Assembly (NCBI GenBank): GCA_900547305.1
Contig: URGH01000025.1
Location: 1-31,945 of the forward strand
Length of the DNA stretch: 31,945 nt
Direction of reading: 5' to 3'
From: an uncultured Oscillospiraceae bacterium
GTDB taxonomy: Bacteria; Bacillota; Clostridia; Oscillospirales; Acutalibacteraceae
This document shows, in pieces, positions 1 through 8,217 of the stretch. Positions within the stretch are counted from its first letter, which is position 1; each line of letters starts with the position of its first letter. The notes beneath the pieces are model-generated. The model was not told the origin of the DNA. It was given only the letters and a program-made list of their open reading frames with translations, and did no database searches. Both the position numbers and the translations under genes were made by a program.

Positions 1-7
1 GTGCAGT

Positions 8-123
8 CAAAAATCTCTGATTTTTGCGAACGGCATTCCCGTCCAAGAGCGTGGAGATTTTTTCGACACGCTCAATGCGTATTATATCCGCATTATCTGC
101 GCGCAAAAATTATAATACGCATT
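8..123. repeat. Three consecutive short inverted repeats downstream of virB4
   Basis: Three perfect dyads follow one another. CAAAAATC pairs with GATTTTTG (8-15/19-26, 3-nt loop). GAGCGTG pairs with CACGCTC (47-53/67-73). The 13-bp arm AATGCGTATTATA pairs with TATAATACGCATT (74-86/111-123). No coding frame longer than about 20 codons crosses the segment. It probably forms the 3' end of the virB4 transcript, and it may be a dispersed intergenic repeat, since the sequence breaks off here. Confidence 0.55.
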
Positions 124-132
124 AGCTCCGTA

Positions 133-2877
133 TTAACTCCGCATATCCGCCTTTTCACCGTCAAGTATCTGTTTTAATTCCCTACGGTCGGTGGTTATAA
201 GCCGCTTTTCAAGCTCGCTGCACTTAAATTCAACCGTTATATTATTGTTGTTTGTGCTTATAAGCCCGCTGCCGCGCTCAAAGTGGGTTATTTCCATAAT
301 CTCTGCCTCGGAAAGCTTAAAAATATCTTTTACTCTTTCGGCTTCGTCGTCTTCAAGATTAAGTATTATTTTAGTCTTGCAGTTATTTATAATGCCTTTC
401 CCGTATTTGCCGCCGTCAAGCGCAAAGAAATCGTTTAAGTCCTGCGTGGCGCATATTGCCGAGCCGCCGTAGCCCCGTATAATTTTAAACATTTCAAGCA
501 CAAAGCCCGCCGCCACCTGATTTCCTCCGCTGCCTATAAGCTGCCACATTTCGTCAACATAAATTGCTTTTTCGGCGGTTCGGTCTTCCTTTGCCTTATC
601 CCACACATAATCAAGCACCGTGAACATACCCACAGGCAGCAAATCACCCGAAAGCTCGGAAATATCAAACACGGTGTATTTGTTATCAAGATTTACATTT
701 GTCTGCTGATTAAATGTTCCTGCGCTGCCGTGCACCAAACGGTTAAGTATATGACCGAGGCGCTCGGTCGAGGTGTCGGAAATAAGGATATTATATAAGT
801 CACCGAGTATAGGCATTTCCTTATATCTTTCGGGGTTTGTTTTATCTGCAAGCGTTTTGTTATCGTGCGTTATGCCCTTTAAAGCGTAGGTCTTTACAAG
901 CGCCTCGTCAAGTAACTGCTTTTCCTCGTGGGTCATATCCGGAATAAGCAGACTGAAAAAGATATGCAGGCTTTGGATTTTCTTCGCAAGCTCGGATTTT
1001 TCAATATACCCGCCGTCTATTATTTCGTCGGCGCTTTTATCCGTTTTCCTTATTTCCATAATGTTAATGCAGTTTTTTGAGGCGGGGGAGATCTGTATAA
1101 ACTCTCCGCCTATATTTTTGCAGGCCCTTAAAAACTCGTGACCCTTTAAAGGGGCTATTATAAACACCTGAATACCTTTTCTTCGCATACGCAAAGCCAT
1201 AAGCTGCATTGTAAAGGTTTTTCCCGCTCCGCTCGTTCCCACTATTGCAATATTGGCGTTGCGGTAAACCGAGGAATTGAAAATATCCACTATAACAAGC
1301 GAATTGTTGTATTTATTGACCCCTAAAAGTATGCCGTTGTCGTCGCTCAATTCATAGGCGGTAAAGGGATAACAGCTTGCGGCGCCCGTTGTCAGCACAT
1401 TGCGCCGCGCCCGGTTATATAAATGCTTTTCAAGCGATACCAGCGGCAGTGACGAAAGAAAAGCCGCTTCTTCTCGGAATGTGCAGGCGGATATGCTTAT
1501 ATCCTGCGAAATAAGCATTTTCTTTAATTCCCGTTCCCGCCATTCAAGTTCTTCGGGCGTATAGGCGGTTACGGTTATAAGTATGCTCATATAATAAAAA
1601 TCCTCGTTGTTCGCAAGTCCCTCTTTTAAAAAATATCCGCTGTTTATTGCACTGTCAAGGTCGTCGAAATCGGTGTTTGTGTCGCTTGCTTCGCGTATTT
1701 TCGAGCGGTTTATTCTTAACTGCTGACCGAGCCTGCGCACCGCCTGCTCTTTGGGCTGGCGGAACAGGAATAGGTCGGTGTCAATACCGTCGCCCGCGTT
1801 TATAAGCAAGCTCAACCACCCGGCAGGCACCTGCGTTTTGTATCCGCCCGACGGAATAATATAATACGCGCGGTAAAGAGCGCCTGTTTTAATATACCTG
1901 CCGTGCGTGAGATCTGTGCTTTCGGGGGATAAAAATTCGCTGACCGGAATATTATCCGTGCTTTTGCCCTTAGCAATATACCTTGCCGCAGTTTCCGTCA
2001 CCTTTTCGGTAAGCGGCTTTTTAAAGCTCTCATCCCGGCAGATAATGCCGTACAGAATATCCGCAGTAAATTCGTCCTCGTTATCCGGGATTATTACCTT
2101 ATTCCCGCATTGCTTTAAATAATTTACCGCTGTTCTCGCCGCGGTCTGGAGTGCGGCTACCGCCTCGCTTTCCTCGTTCTTTACTCTCCGTCCGCCGTTT
2201 TCGTATTCAAAGGCTATAAAGAAACGGCGGGTAGTGGCTTCCTTAGAGCCTATACGGTTTATTAGCTTTAAATAATCCCTTTGCAGCCTGCGGCAGCTTT
2301 CGTCCGTTTCCTTTTCCATTTCTTTAAGGACTATATCGCGGTGCTTTTTGGTGTCTGCCTTTTTGGTTATGATTTTAAACTGCATTTTCACGGGGCTTAT
2401 TTTAAGGTAGGAAACAAAGGAGTAAATAATACTTCTTTGCTCTCTTGCGCTTCTTAACAAAAAGTTTATGGGTAAAACCTCTATTACCTTTATGTAGCGT
2501 TTGTCCTTGGTATATATTATCCCGTTTTCTATTTTCTCTATCGGCAGATATTCAGAAACGGAGTTTTTCCTGTCGTCCCCGATTTTTAAAACCCGTCTGT
2601 TTTTAAGAAACTTTAAAAAGCCGAAAATAAAGGACGAAAGGCTCTCGCCGTTAATTCCCGCAAGACCCAAAACACCGAGCGGCAGGGCGGTAAGGCAGAG
2701 AATAATTATTTTTGCCGTAAGCCCTATTTGCAGCTTTAAAACGGGAAAGCCCGCTAAAAAAGCTAAAACCGCCGCCTCAAGCGCATTTCTGAACTTAACC
2801 AATCCGCCGAATAAAGTGCCGCTCTGAATAAAGTCAGGCGGAATAATATATACCTTGTTTTCATTCCTTTCGCTCAT
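133..2877 (-). CDS. VirB4-family conjugative transfer ATPase with N-terminal PrgI-like membrane domain
   Basis: VirB4 ATPases power assembly of and substrate passage through the conjugative T4SS at the cytoplasmic membrane. The first ~90 residues look like PrgI: a short VYIIPPDF lead, then two hydrophobic segments (about 25-50 and 55-75). PrgI is usually a separate protein encoded just before virB4, so this appears to be a natural fusion. The ATPase part has Walker A GTSGAGKT (about 547-554) and Walker B IYVDEM (Asp about 775), followed by ATQDLNDFF, typical of VirB4/TraE. At 914 aa it is full length. A GTG six codons upstream is possible, but the ATG at 2877 follows a good AAAGGAAAACAG site and overlaps the DUF3789 gene by 20 nt, suggesting translational coupling. 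It resembles what I recall as the CD1110-type VirB4 of Clostridioides difficile elements. Confidence 0.92.
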   Translation of the reverse strand: MSERNENKVYIIPPDFIQSGTLFGGLVKFRNALEAAVLAFLAGFPVLKLQIGLTAKIIILCLTALPLGVLGLAGINGESLSSFIFGFLKFLKNRRVLKIGDDRKNSVSEYLPIEKIENGIIYTKDKRYIKVIEVLPINFLLRSAREQRSIIYSFVSYLKISPVKMQFKIITKKADTKKHRDIVLKEMEKETDESCRRLQRDYLKLINRIGSKEATTRRFFIAFEYENGGRRVKNEESEAVAALQTAARTAVNYLKQCGNKVIIPDNEDEFTADILYGIICRDESFKKPLTEKVTETAARYIAKGKSTDNIPVSEFLSPESTDLTHGRYIKTGALYRAYYIIPSGGYKTQVPAGWLSLLINAGDGIDTDLFLFRQPKEQAVRRLGQQLRINRSKIREASDTNTDFDDLDSAINSGYFLKEGLANNEDFYYMSILITVTAYTPEELEWRERELKKMLISQDISISACTFREEAAFLSSLPLVSLEKHLYNRARRNVLTTGAASCYPFTAYELSDDNGILLGVNKYNNSLVIVDIFNSSVYRNANIAIVGTSGAGKTFTMQLMALRMRRKGIQVFIIAPLKGHEFLRACKNIGGEFIQISPASKNCINIMEIRKTDKSADEIIDGGYIEKSELAKKIQSLHIFFSLLIPDMTHEEKQLLDEALVKTYALKGITHDNKTLADKTNPERYKEMPILGDLYNILISDTSTERLGHILNRLVHGSAGTFNQQTNVNLDNKYTVFDISELSGDLLPVGMFTVLDYVWDKAKEDRTAEKAIYVDEMWQLIGSGGNQVAAGFVLEMFKIIRGYGGSAICATQDLNDFFALDGGKYGKGIINNCKTKIILNLEDDEAERVKDIFKLSEAEIMEITHFERGSGLISTNNNNITVEFKCSELEKRLITTDRRELKQILDGEKADMRS

Positions 2878-2989
2878 CTGTTTTCCTTTCCGCACCCCTG
2901 CCGCGGTTTATCTGAAAAAGGCACATTGTTGCAACGCCGATAAACCCGCCCGTCCACAGTGAAACCAAAGATACAATTAACAACTTCAT
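2858..2989 (-). CDS. DUF3789-type conjugative element microprotein (43 aa)
   Basis: A 43-residue protein starts at the ATG at 2989, one base after the stop of the preceding gene, with a strong GGAGG eight bases upstream. It has one hydrophobic segment with the pattern WTGGFIGVATMCLFQINRG, followed by a charged tail rich in R, K and E. This matches the small DUF3789 family found beside virB4 in clostridial conjugative elements: a single transmembrane helix with a G-F-x-G-V-x-x-M-C-L core. The function of the family is unknown, and a role as a small T4SS membrane subunit is inference. The end overlaps the virB4 start by 20 nt, so the two are probably co-translated. Confidence 0.75.
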
Positions 2990-2990
2990 T

Positions 2991-3770
2991 TTAAATACCT
3001 CCGCTTAAATATAACATTAAATTTTCAAGGTAATTTTCTGCAAGCGTCCTTTGTTCTGCGTTCAGATTAAAAACGCTCTCTGCAAAATAATCTTCCCCGT
3101 TATAAAATACGGTATACACCGTAACTTTTTCTTCAGCCGTAATAATATTTCCCGTTTCTTCGCCCGTTTCGGCGTTTACCACGGTTACTGATGTCTCTAC
3201 CGTTCTTGTTTCTTCCGTTTTTTCATATCGGTAAATATTATCTGCGGTTTTTACCGTTCTTTCAAAATCCGGCAGGGATATATTTTTGTAATCCTTTTCT
3301 TTAGCCGCGCAATATTGTGAGATAATAAGCGCTGCGGTATATTCCGTATCTTTGGTTTCGGGGTAAATTATTTCCGATTTTATACTCTCCGTTTTATCCT
3401 TTTCTATTTCTTCGGATATTTTTTTAATGCTTTCTTCAAACAGCGTATTTATAACGCCGGTCGCTGCCTGTATATTTTCCGTAACCGCCGCGGGGTTATT
3501 AAGGTCAGGGCTGTCCGTACCGCCGAATATTAAGGACGGCAGCATACTTATTATAACGGTCGGCAGCAGCAGAATCACCGTAAGCCCTATTATTACCGCC
3601 GCAATAAGCCTGCGGTTTTCAAAGGCGAATGCCGCAGCCGCACCGACAGCTCCGCCCGCTGCACCGCCTTTAGCAGCGGCGGCAATGGCTTTACCCGTTT
3701 TAACAGCACCTCTTACGGCGTTAGCGGCGCTCAAAGCATTGCCGAGCGCATTATTTCCGTTTTCCGCCAT
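2991..3770 (-). CDS. T4SS membrane protein (VirB8-like half of the usual C40-peptidase protein), peptidase domain absent
   Basis: The 259-aa protein has an Ala/Gly-rich cytoplasmic lead (1-50), one transmembrane helix (about 53-80, ending LPSLIFGG), and an extracytoplasmic domain containing AALIISQYCAAKEKDYKNIS and a TVYTVFYNGEDYFAESVF strand pair. This layout is the N-terminal half of a longer clostridial ICE protein in which a lysozyme or NlpC/P60 (C40) wall hydrolase follows. Here the chain ends at LMLYLSGGI, where the hydrolase would begin, and no such domain occurs downstream within the window. The extracytoplasmic half may play a VirB8-like scaffold role (inference). The start ATG follows AAAGGACAGGC. 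The DUF3789 gene begins immediately afterwards. Confidence 0.75.
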   Translation of the reverse strand: MAENGNNALGNALSAANAVRGAVKTGKAIAAAAKGGAAGGAVGAAAAFAFENRRLIAAVIIGLTVILLLPTVIISMLPSLIFGGTDSPDLNNPAAVTENIQAATGVINTLFEESIKKISEEIEKDKTESIKSEIIYPETKDTEYTAALIISQYCAAKEKDYKNISLPDFERTVKTADNIYRYEKTEETRTVETSVTVVNAETGEETGNIITAEEKVTVYTVFYNGEDYFAESVFNLNAEQRTLAENYLENLMLYLSGGI

Positions 3771-3811
3771 TACTGCCTGTCCTTTCTTTTGGGGGCTTTG
3801 GGTATTCTTTT

Positions 3812-4672
3812 TTATACCGTATCGCCGCGGTCTACATATCCGTCCGAATGGACGAAAGGCTTTTGAACTATGGTATTCTCTGCGTATTGCTTATACCAAG
3901 CCGTACCGTCTGCGGCGGTGACGGTTGAATAGTTGCCCTCCGGTGCGGAATATTTATCCGCACTATACATAGCGAATTTTATGCCCTGCGGATTACTTTC
4001 GGATATTTCGGTACCGGTTATCCGCCCGCCGCCTATCTCCACATTATTAAAAGACGGTACATCCTCCGCGTTTTCTCCAAGTGCTGTAAATCCTAAGTAC
4101 GACATAAGCGCGGCGCCCGCATTTTCACCGGATATTGTACCGGCTGTCCCAATATCTCCGTTAGCGATGTTTCCTATTACCTTATTTGCAAAGCCGCCGC
4201 CCTTTGCAAGCGATGAATCGAATATCTTTCCGCCGATACCGCCGTTTTTTGTACCGTTTGCGTTTTTAACCGCATTGCTTGTTATACCTCTGCCGACCAT
4301 GCCCGAAAGCCCGCCTTTAAATGCGGCGGTATTAACCGATGCGCCGTTGGATTTTCCTGCCGAGACACTCTTACCGCCGCCCTTAAATGTGCTGCCTATG
4401 CTTTTAGCCGTAATAAGCGCCTCTGCTAACATAGACCCGCCCGTATGCCCGACATTTATTCCGAGCGAGGACATAAAGCTGTCTATCTTCTGCGATACCT
4501 TTAAGAATGCGACCGCGCAGAGAAACCAGACAAAAATGTTTCCTGTAACGCCCTCTCTGCCTATGCGGGAGACTTCATTCTGCACCTCGTTTTCGGTAAG
4601 GGCAAAGACCGATACGGAGAATATAATGGCAAGTACCGATACGGATATTAGAAACTTAATATATTTTTTCAT
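3812..4672 (-). CDS. Secreted or membrane Gly/Ala-rich T4SS-associated protein
   Basis: The 286-aa protein has an N-terminal signal sequence (about 1-24, ending SVSVFA) and a second hydrophobic segment at about 45-62 (IFVWFLCAVAFLKV). A long low-complexity region rich in Gly, Ala, Ser and Asn follows (about 75-185), then a more ordered C-terminal part with tyrosine-rich turns. I do not recognise a named domain. Its place between the virB6-like and virB8-like genes in one tightly spaced operon suggests a channel-associated subunit. The architecture of signal sequence, one helix and Gly-rich tail fits a protein attached to the VirB6 channel. The RBS is GGGGG five bases before the ATG, twelve bases after the preceding stop codon. 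Confidence 0.6.
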   Translation of the reverse strand: MKKYIKFLISVSVLAIIFSVSVFALTENEVQNEVSRIGREGVTGNIFVWFLCAVAFLKVSQKIDSFMSSLGINVGHTGGSMLAEALITAKSIGSTFKGGGKSVSAGKSNGASVNTAAFKGGLSGMVGRGITSNAVKNANGTKNGGIGGKIFDSSLAKGGGFANKVIGNIANGDIGTAGTISGENAGAALMSYLGFTALGENAEDVPSFNNVEIGGGRITGTEISESNPQGIKFAMYSADKYSAPEGNYSTVTAADGTAWYKQYAENTIVQKPFVHSDGYVDRGDTV

Positions 4673-4684
4673 GTTTTACCCCCG

Positions 4685-5395
4685 TCACATAGCCAGCGGG
4701 TTTGCGAGAAACGCGCCGACCATACTTGTAAATACTCTTAAACACCATGCGTTCATAATAAGCAAAAACACCTGTCCGCCAAGCATCCTGCACCAAGCGG
4801 CGAAAATATTGCCGGTAGCTTTGGATGCACCCATAGCGAAAGCCACGGGCGCCGTGAACACAAGCACTCCGAGCAGTACATATCTTTCAGCCGCCTCAAA
4901 GAGCAGCTTTATATAGTTCCAGGCGAGTATAAGCAGAATTACAAGACCTATAACGGTCACCGCCCCGTTGCAGCACACGCCGAGAATGGTAAGCAGCACC
5001 GAATTAAAGTTTTCAAAATTAAGCGGCGGCAGCTCGGAATTAAGTATCCATTTATACGGAGTGCCGCCTATATTAAGTATAAGGTCAACTATTTCATCTG
5101 CGAAATATACAAGCAGAATAAAGAGCGCCGAGCGCAGGGTAAGTTTAAGCGGATCTTCCGCCTCAGTACCGATTGGCGCGCCGAAGTTTTTAAAAAGCTG
5201 CCATACAAGGTTCAGGAGAATAAGACCTATTCCGAGAGCTACAAACACCTTATACATAGTCTCGGCGGCAGGGAAATATCTTTTAAAGGTTGACATATTG
5301 CAGCCCAGCGCTCCGAGTACCGACGAGTTGATTAAATCAAGAAATTTCATTACCTGTTCTGCAAACCATTCAACAATTCCGTCCAATATTCCCAT
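4685..5395 (-). CDS. VirB6/TrbL-like conjugative transfer membrane protein
   Basis: A 236-aa polytopic inner-membrane protein with about five hydrophobic segments (near 46-66, 86-104, 133-160, 168-187 and 200-225). It carries the features MGILDGIVEWFAEQVMKFLD at the start and GNIFAAWCRMLGGQVFLLIM near the end, which match the VirB6/TrbL-like proteins of clostridial conjugative elements (I recall the C. difficile CD1112 type). VirB6 forms part of the T4SS channel in the cytoplasmic membrane. The gene starts eleven bases after the pilin-like gene's stop, with a GCGGGTGAC site spanning the gap. The length is close to the family's usual 230-290 aa, and nothing appears broken. Confidence 0.85.
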   Translation of the reverse strand: MGILDGIVEWFAEQVMKFLDLINSSVLGALGCNMSTFKRYFPAAETMYKVFVALGIGLILLNLVWQLFKNFGAPIGTEAEDPLKLTLRSALFILLVYFADEIVDLILNIGGTPYKWILNSELPPLNFENFNSVLLTILGVCCNGAVTVIGLVILLILAWNYIKLLFEAAERYVLLGVLVFTAPVAFAMGASKATGNIFAAWCRMLGGQVFLLIMNAWCLRVFTSMVGAFLANPLAM

Positions 5396-5406
5396 ATGTC
5401 ACCCGC

Positions 5407-5790
5407 TTATCCGTTCCAGCGGCCGTCTGCGAAAAACGGCGTGATATATGCCATAATAAAGCCGAGGCCGTTTAGTATTATCCAAGTCACGATAATTCTT
5501 TTAAGCCATGCCCGCGATTCCGTTACGGTCCTGTCCGATTTTGAAAAGTTAAGCATAAGCAGCGCGATAGCCGCCGTAACAATTCCCGCTATTGTTGAGA
5601 TAGCGAGTATATGGTTATATACATCCTTCATTATTTCCTCTGCCTTTTGCCATACCGTAACGCCCGCGGCGCACGCGTTAAGCGAGAAGCACGCCGTAAG
5701 CGTTACGCATAAAAATGACAGAAAAAGCAATCGCCCGACATTGATGTGCTTACATCTGCCGGGCGCTCCTTTACATATTCTTTTTTTCAC
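5407..5790 (-). CDS. VirB2/TrbC-like pilin-type membrane protein, first gene of the T4SS operon
   Basis: A 127-aa protein with a basic N-terminus, a long signal sequence (about 19-42, ending LNACAA), and two transmembrane helices (about 60-80 and 95-117) joined by a short basic loop. Signal peptide plus two helices is the VirB2/TrbC pilin pattern, and the position directly before a virB6-like gene fits. The start is a GTG with GGAGG seven bases upstream. An upstream ATG is lacking because a terminator-like hairpin lies 26 bases before the start codon, so translation cannot sensibly begin earlier. Expression depends on RNA polymerase passing that hairpin (see 5816-5843). Pilin function is inferred from topology, as sequence conservation in this family is low. 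Confidence 0.7.
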   Translation of the reverse strand: MKKRICKGAPGRCKHINVGRLLFLSFLCVTLTACFSLNACAAGVTVWQKAEEIMKDVYNHILAISTIAGIVTAAIALLMLNFSKSDRTVTESRAWLKRIIVTWIILNGLGFIMAYITPFFADGRWNG

Positions 5791-5815
5791 TTAATTACCT
5801 CCGTTTTTCCGCAAC

Positions 5816-5843
5816 AAAAAAGCACCATCCGTAAAGATGATGC
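5816..5843 (-). terminator. Intrinsic terminator or attenuator directly ahead of the T4SS operon
   Basis: On the minus strand GCATCATC-tttacg-GATGGTGC (one T-G wobble) is followed by six Ts. The run ends 26 bases before the GTG of the first T4SS gene, and a good promoter lies 39 bases upstream of the hairpin. It therefore sits inside the leader of the T4SS operon rather than only closing the gene before it. Confidence 0.7.
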
Positions 5844-5881
5844 CGCTGCTGTTTTCTCGTGATACTTTTTTGAGCATACTG

Positions 5882-5910
5882 ATTTTAACATATAGCTTTT
5901 TACATTTCAA
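5882..5910 (-). promoter_or_regulatory. Predicted sigma-A promoter of the T4SS operon
   Basis: On the minus strand the -35 box is TTGAAA (5910-5905), the spacer is 17 bp, and the -10 box is TAAAAT (5887-5882) with a TGT extension just before it. The predicted RNA would start near 5875 and give a leader of about 85 nt with the terminator-like hairpin before the first RBS. Confidence 0.6.
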
Positions 5911-5975
5911 TAGCAATTCAGTGCCAATGTTGTGCCATATGTTTTTTATAACCGCTGTTTTTTTCATTCCTCATA

Positions 5976-6743
5976 TTATATTTGTCTTAAATTTGATTCT
6001 TTTTGTTTAAACCAAAAATATTCTGTTGTGAAAATGTATGGTGTTAAAAAGAATCCGACGCCGTATCCAAATGAATTAAATATTTGCAATTGCGGGAGAT
6101 AAAGGTTATATGCAGGGCTTCCGGTAATCAAATATTGCAATAAAACGCCGATACCCGCGCCCAGCATTACATAACCAAGAAAAGAAAGACTTAAAAGCAA
6201 ATATTCCCCAAAAATCCTTTTAGTCAATCCAAAAGATTTTTTTATCGGATGTTCATCTCCCAGAGCAATAAAGTAGTTGGCTGCTAAAAATTTATAGGAA
6301 ATGAAAATACCGACCCAGGAGGAGATAATCGCAACTGAGAGATAATTCCTATTATAGTAAAACACTTTTGAAGAACATGTTTTTACCAATATACGCAGAA
6401 AAACCGGGATAAGGTTGACTTTAACGGTCTTTATTATAATGTCGGAAGAAAGCGCCTGTTTTATAGAAAATACGGTATTGTTCGCATAATCTAAGTTGAA
6501 AATAGTTTTGTAAAGCAGAACTGATGATAACGGTATACAAACAAATTCCAACCCTATGAAACAGAGTAAAAATATTATTTGCAAAAGATGACTGAAATCC
6601 ACCCAATTCATATATGTAATTATTACATTTATAAAAAGATAGGCAATAGCGTTCAAAATCATAACAGTTGTTGACGGAACAAATAAATATTTGTATTTAT
6701 TCAATATCAGTTTTTTTGCACTAAGTTTTGCATTTTTAATCAT
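5976..6743 (-). CDS. DUF975-like polytopic membrane protein
   Basis: A 255-aa integral membrane protein with about six hydrophobic segments (near 19-43, 53-78, 110-122, 133-154, 180-206 and 226-246). The second half has the order KKSFGLTKRIFGEYLLLSLS, then FLGYVML, then FFLTPYIFTTEYFWF. This is the layout of DUF975-type proteins: an amphipathic K-S-F/W helix, an L-S-F-I-G-W-like segment, and a final P-Y-x-x-x-T-x-x-x-F/Y helix. No catalytic motif is visible. The RBS GAGGAATTTAT precedes the ATG. It lies 47 bp after the small lipoprotein gene in the AT-rich cargo block and is probably co-transcribed with it. A role in protecting against, or exporting, the neighbouring toxin is possible but unproven. 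Confidence 0.5.
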   Translation of the reverse strand: MIKNAKLSAKKLILNKYKYLFVPSTTVMILNAIAYLFINVIITYMNWVDFSHLLQIIFLLCFIGLEFVCIPLSSVLLYKTIFNLDYANNTVFSIKQALSSDIIIKTVKVNLIPVFLRILVKTCSSKVFYYNRNYLSVAIISSWVGIFISYKFLAANYFIALGDEHPIKKSFGLTKRIFGEYLLLSLSFLGYVMLGAGIGVLLQYLITGSPAYNLYLPQLQIFNSFGYGVGFFLTPYIFTTEYFWFKQKESNLRQI

Positions 6744-6790
6744 ATAAATTCCTCAATTTATCAGCGGTTCTGTTTCTATTGTCGGAGTAT

Positions 6791-7216
6791 TTACGATAGA
6801 TCTTCGCGTGAAAAAACAATTTCTTTTATATTGTCAGAAAAATACGCATTTGCATTTTCGTTGATTACCAAATCGGTAACAACACATTTTTCTTTTTCAA
6901 ATTTACACTTTCCCGCAAAAACCTCTGTGTATTTATTTTCCCCGCTTTCATAGTAGTATAAAACACTGATAGAATTATTTGTGTTAAAAGAAACTTGAAT
7001 CGGAATCGTTTCGTTATTTGCCTTTATTTCTCCCAACATTCTCGGCTTGTTTTGAACGCTTTCCTCTGCAACGGTGAAATATATGTCGGGATCATCGGAC
7101 ACCCATTTTGTGTTAGGATAATCCGACGGCCGTTTCCCATAATAAGGATTTTTTATTATACAACCCGAACAACAAAGCAAAACGCTGATGATTGTAATTA
7201 AAAATATTCTTTTCAT
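6791..7216 (-). CDS. Small hypothetical lipoprotein
   Basis: A 141-aa protein with a lipoprotein signal (MKRIFLITIISVLLCCSGC), where the last Cys would be lipidated. The mature part is short and strand-rich, about 120 residues, with no recognised domain. An upstream TTG five codons earlier is in frame, but the ATG at 7216 has a GGTGAT site at the right distance and gives a proper signal peptide start, so it is preferred. The alternative start region overlaps the end of the DUF5050-like gene, showing that the two are tightly coupled. The gene lies in the AT-rich cargo block downstream of the toxin and immunity genes. Function is unknown. Confidence 0.6.
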   Translation of the reverse strand: MKRIFLITIISVLLCCSGCIIKNPYYGKRPSDYPNTKWVSDDPDIYFTVAEESVQNKPRMLGEIKANNETIPIQVSFNTNNSISVLYYYESGENKYTEVFAGKCKFEKEKCVVTDLVINENANAYFSDNIKEIVFSREDLS

Positions 7217-7227
7217 TTTATCACCGC

Positions 7228-8217
7228 TCAATTTTTTGTCATGTCTATTTGTTCCGCTACGTTATGCCAAGAATAAAGAACACTTTGAAAAGCAAATAGA
7301 GATGAACAATTTTCAGCTATAAGTGTTTGTGAAGTCCCATCAGCATTTATTTTATAACAGTTTTCCTTGTTATCTAAGAAATACAAATGGTCTGCGTACA
7401 TAACTATTTGATAAAGCTGTTCGTTTTTTGAAAAAAGTATTCGGCTGTTATTCTCGTTTAACGATACCTCTATCACTTTGCTTATCCCTGTTGCATAATC
7501 ATAGGTCAAACAATAGAGAGCGTCTTTTGATATTTGAAAGTCAAGAATTGATTGTTCCTGAATGAGGACTCTTTCAGATTTATTTGTCAGGTCAAGCATA
7601 AAAATCCGATCCTGATATTGATAATATAATTTGTCTTCAATAACGGTAAATTTGTCCACCGGTTTATCAACAACTATATCGGTTTCCATTGTATCCGAAT
7701 TCAATACTTTTATAAAATTGTTTTCGCCGCCATCTGGCATATCCTGATTGGCTTTTTTGTAGCCGATCTCGTCAAAATATACTTTGAAATAGATATGCCC
7801 ATCTCTTGAAACTGCATTATCACAATGTTGCAGCAGACGTTCTTCTTTTTTTTCTGAAATTTTGTATTTGTATAATGTGAATTGATCAACAGAATCTATT
7901 TTTGTTTTTTCTTGTTTTATATAATAGATCGTATCACCTTGTATGTTAATAAAATCAATCATATTTCCGCTCACAATTTTTTTCTTTTTATTGTGCTTGG
8001 AAACAAATAATCCGGACGGACGGAAAAAGTCATCGCTTCTTACGGCGTAAAATACAGAGTTGCCTTGCTTTGCAACATATCCGCCGTGTAAAATATTATT
8101 TCCGCTGTTTCCGGTGGAATTTGTTTCGGAAATATCAATATCTATTCCGCCAAAACACGCAGAGCAAATAAAGGCCAATAATTGTATCATCACTAATAAA
8201 ACACACCTTTTCCTCAT
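7228..8217 (-). CDS. Lipoprotein with DUF5050-like beta-propeller repeats
   Basis: A 329-aa lipoprotein with signal LLAFICSAC (lipobox CSAC, lipidated Cys about 21). The mature part is a series of roughly 40-residue units of the type DTIYYIKQEKTKIDSVDQF, DKLYYQYQDRIFMLDL and DHLYFLDNKENCYKINADG. Each has a Y-Y/Y-F strand pair and a following charged turn. That is the DUF5050/beta-propeller pattern seen in many surface-anchored Firmicute proteins. The RBS AGGAGGAGATTTTGA before the ATG is strong. The 227-bp gap upstream (8218-8444) holds only AT-rich DNA with a TATAAT (8396-8391) lacking a well-spaced -35 box. Binding or sensing outside the cell is likely, but the ligand cannot be inferred. 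Confidence 0.6.
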   Translation of the reverse strand: MRKRCVLLVMIQLLAFICSACFGGIDIDISETNSTGNSGNNILHGGYVAKQGNSVFYAVRSDDFFRPSGLFVSKHNKKKKIVSGNMIDFINIQGDTIYYIKQEKTKIDSVDQFTLYKYKISEKKEERLLQHCDNAVSRDGHIYFKVYFDEIGYKKANQDMPDGGENNFIKVLNSDTMETDIVVDKPVDKFTVIEDKLYYQYQDRIFMLDLTNKSERVLIQEQSILDFQISKDALYCLTYDYATGISKVIEVSLNENNSRILFSKNEQLYQIVMYADHLYFLDNKENCYKINADGTSQTLIAENCSSLFAFQSVLYSWHNVAEQIDMTKN

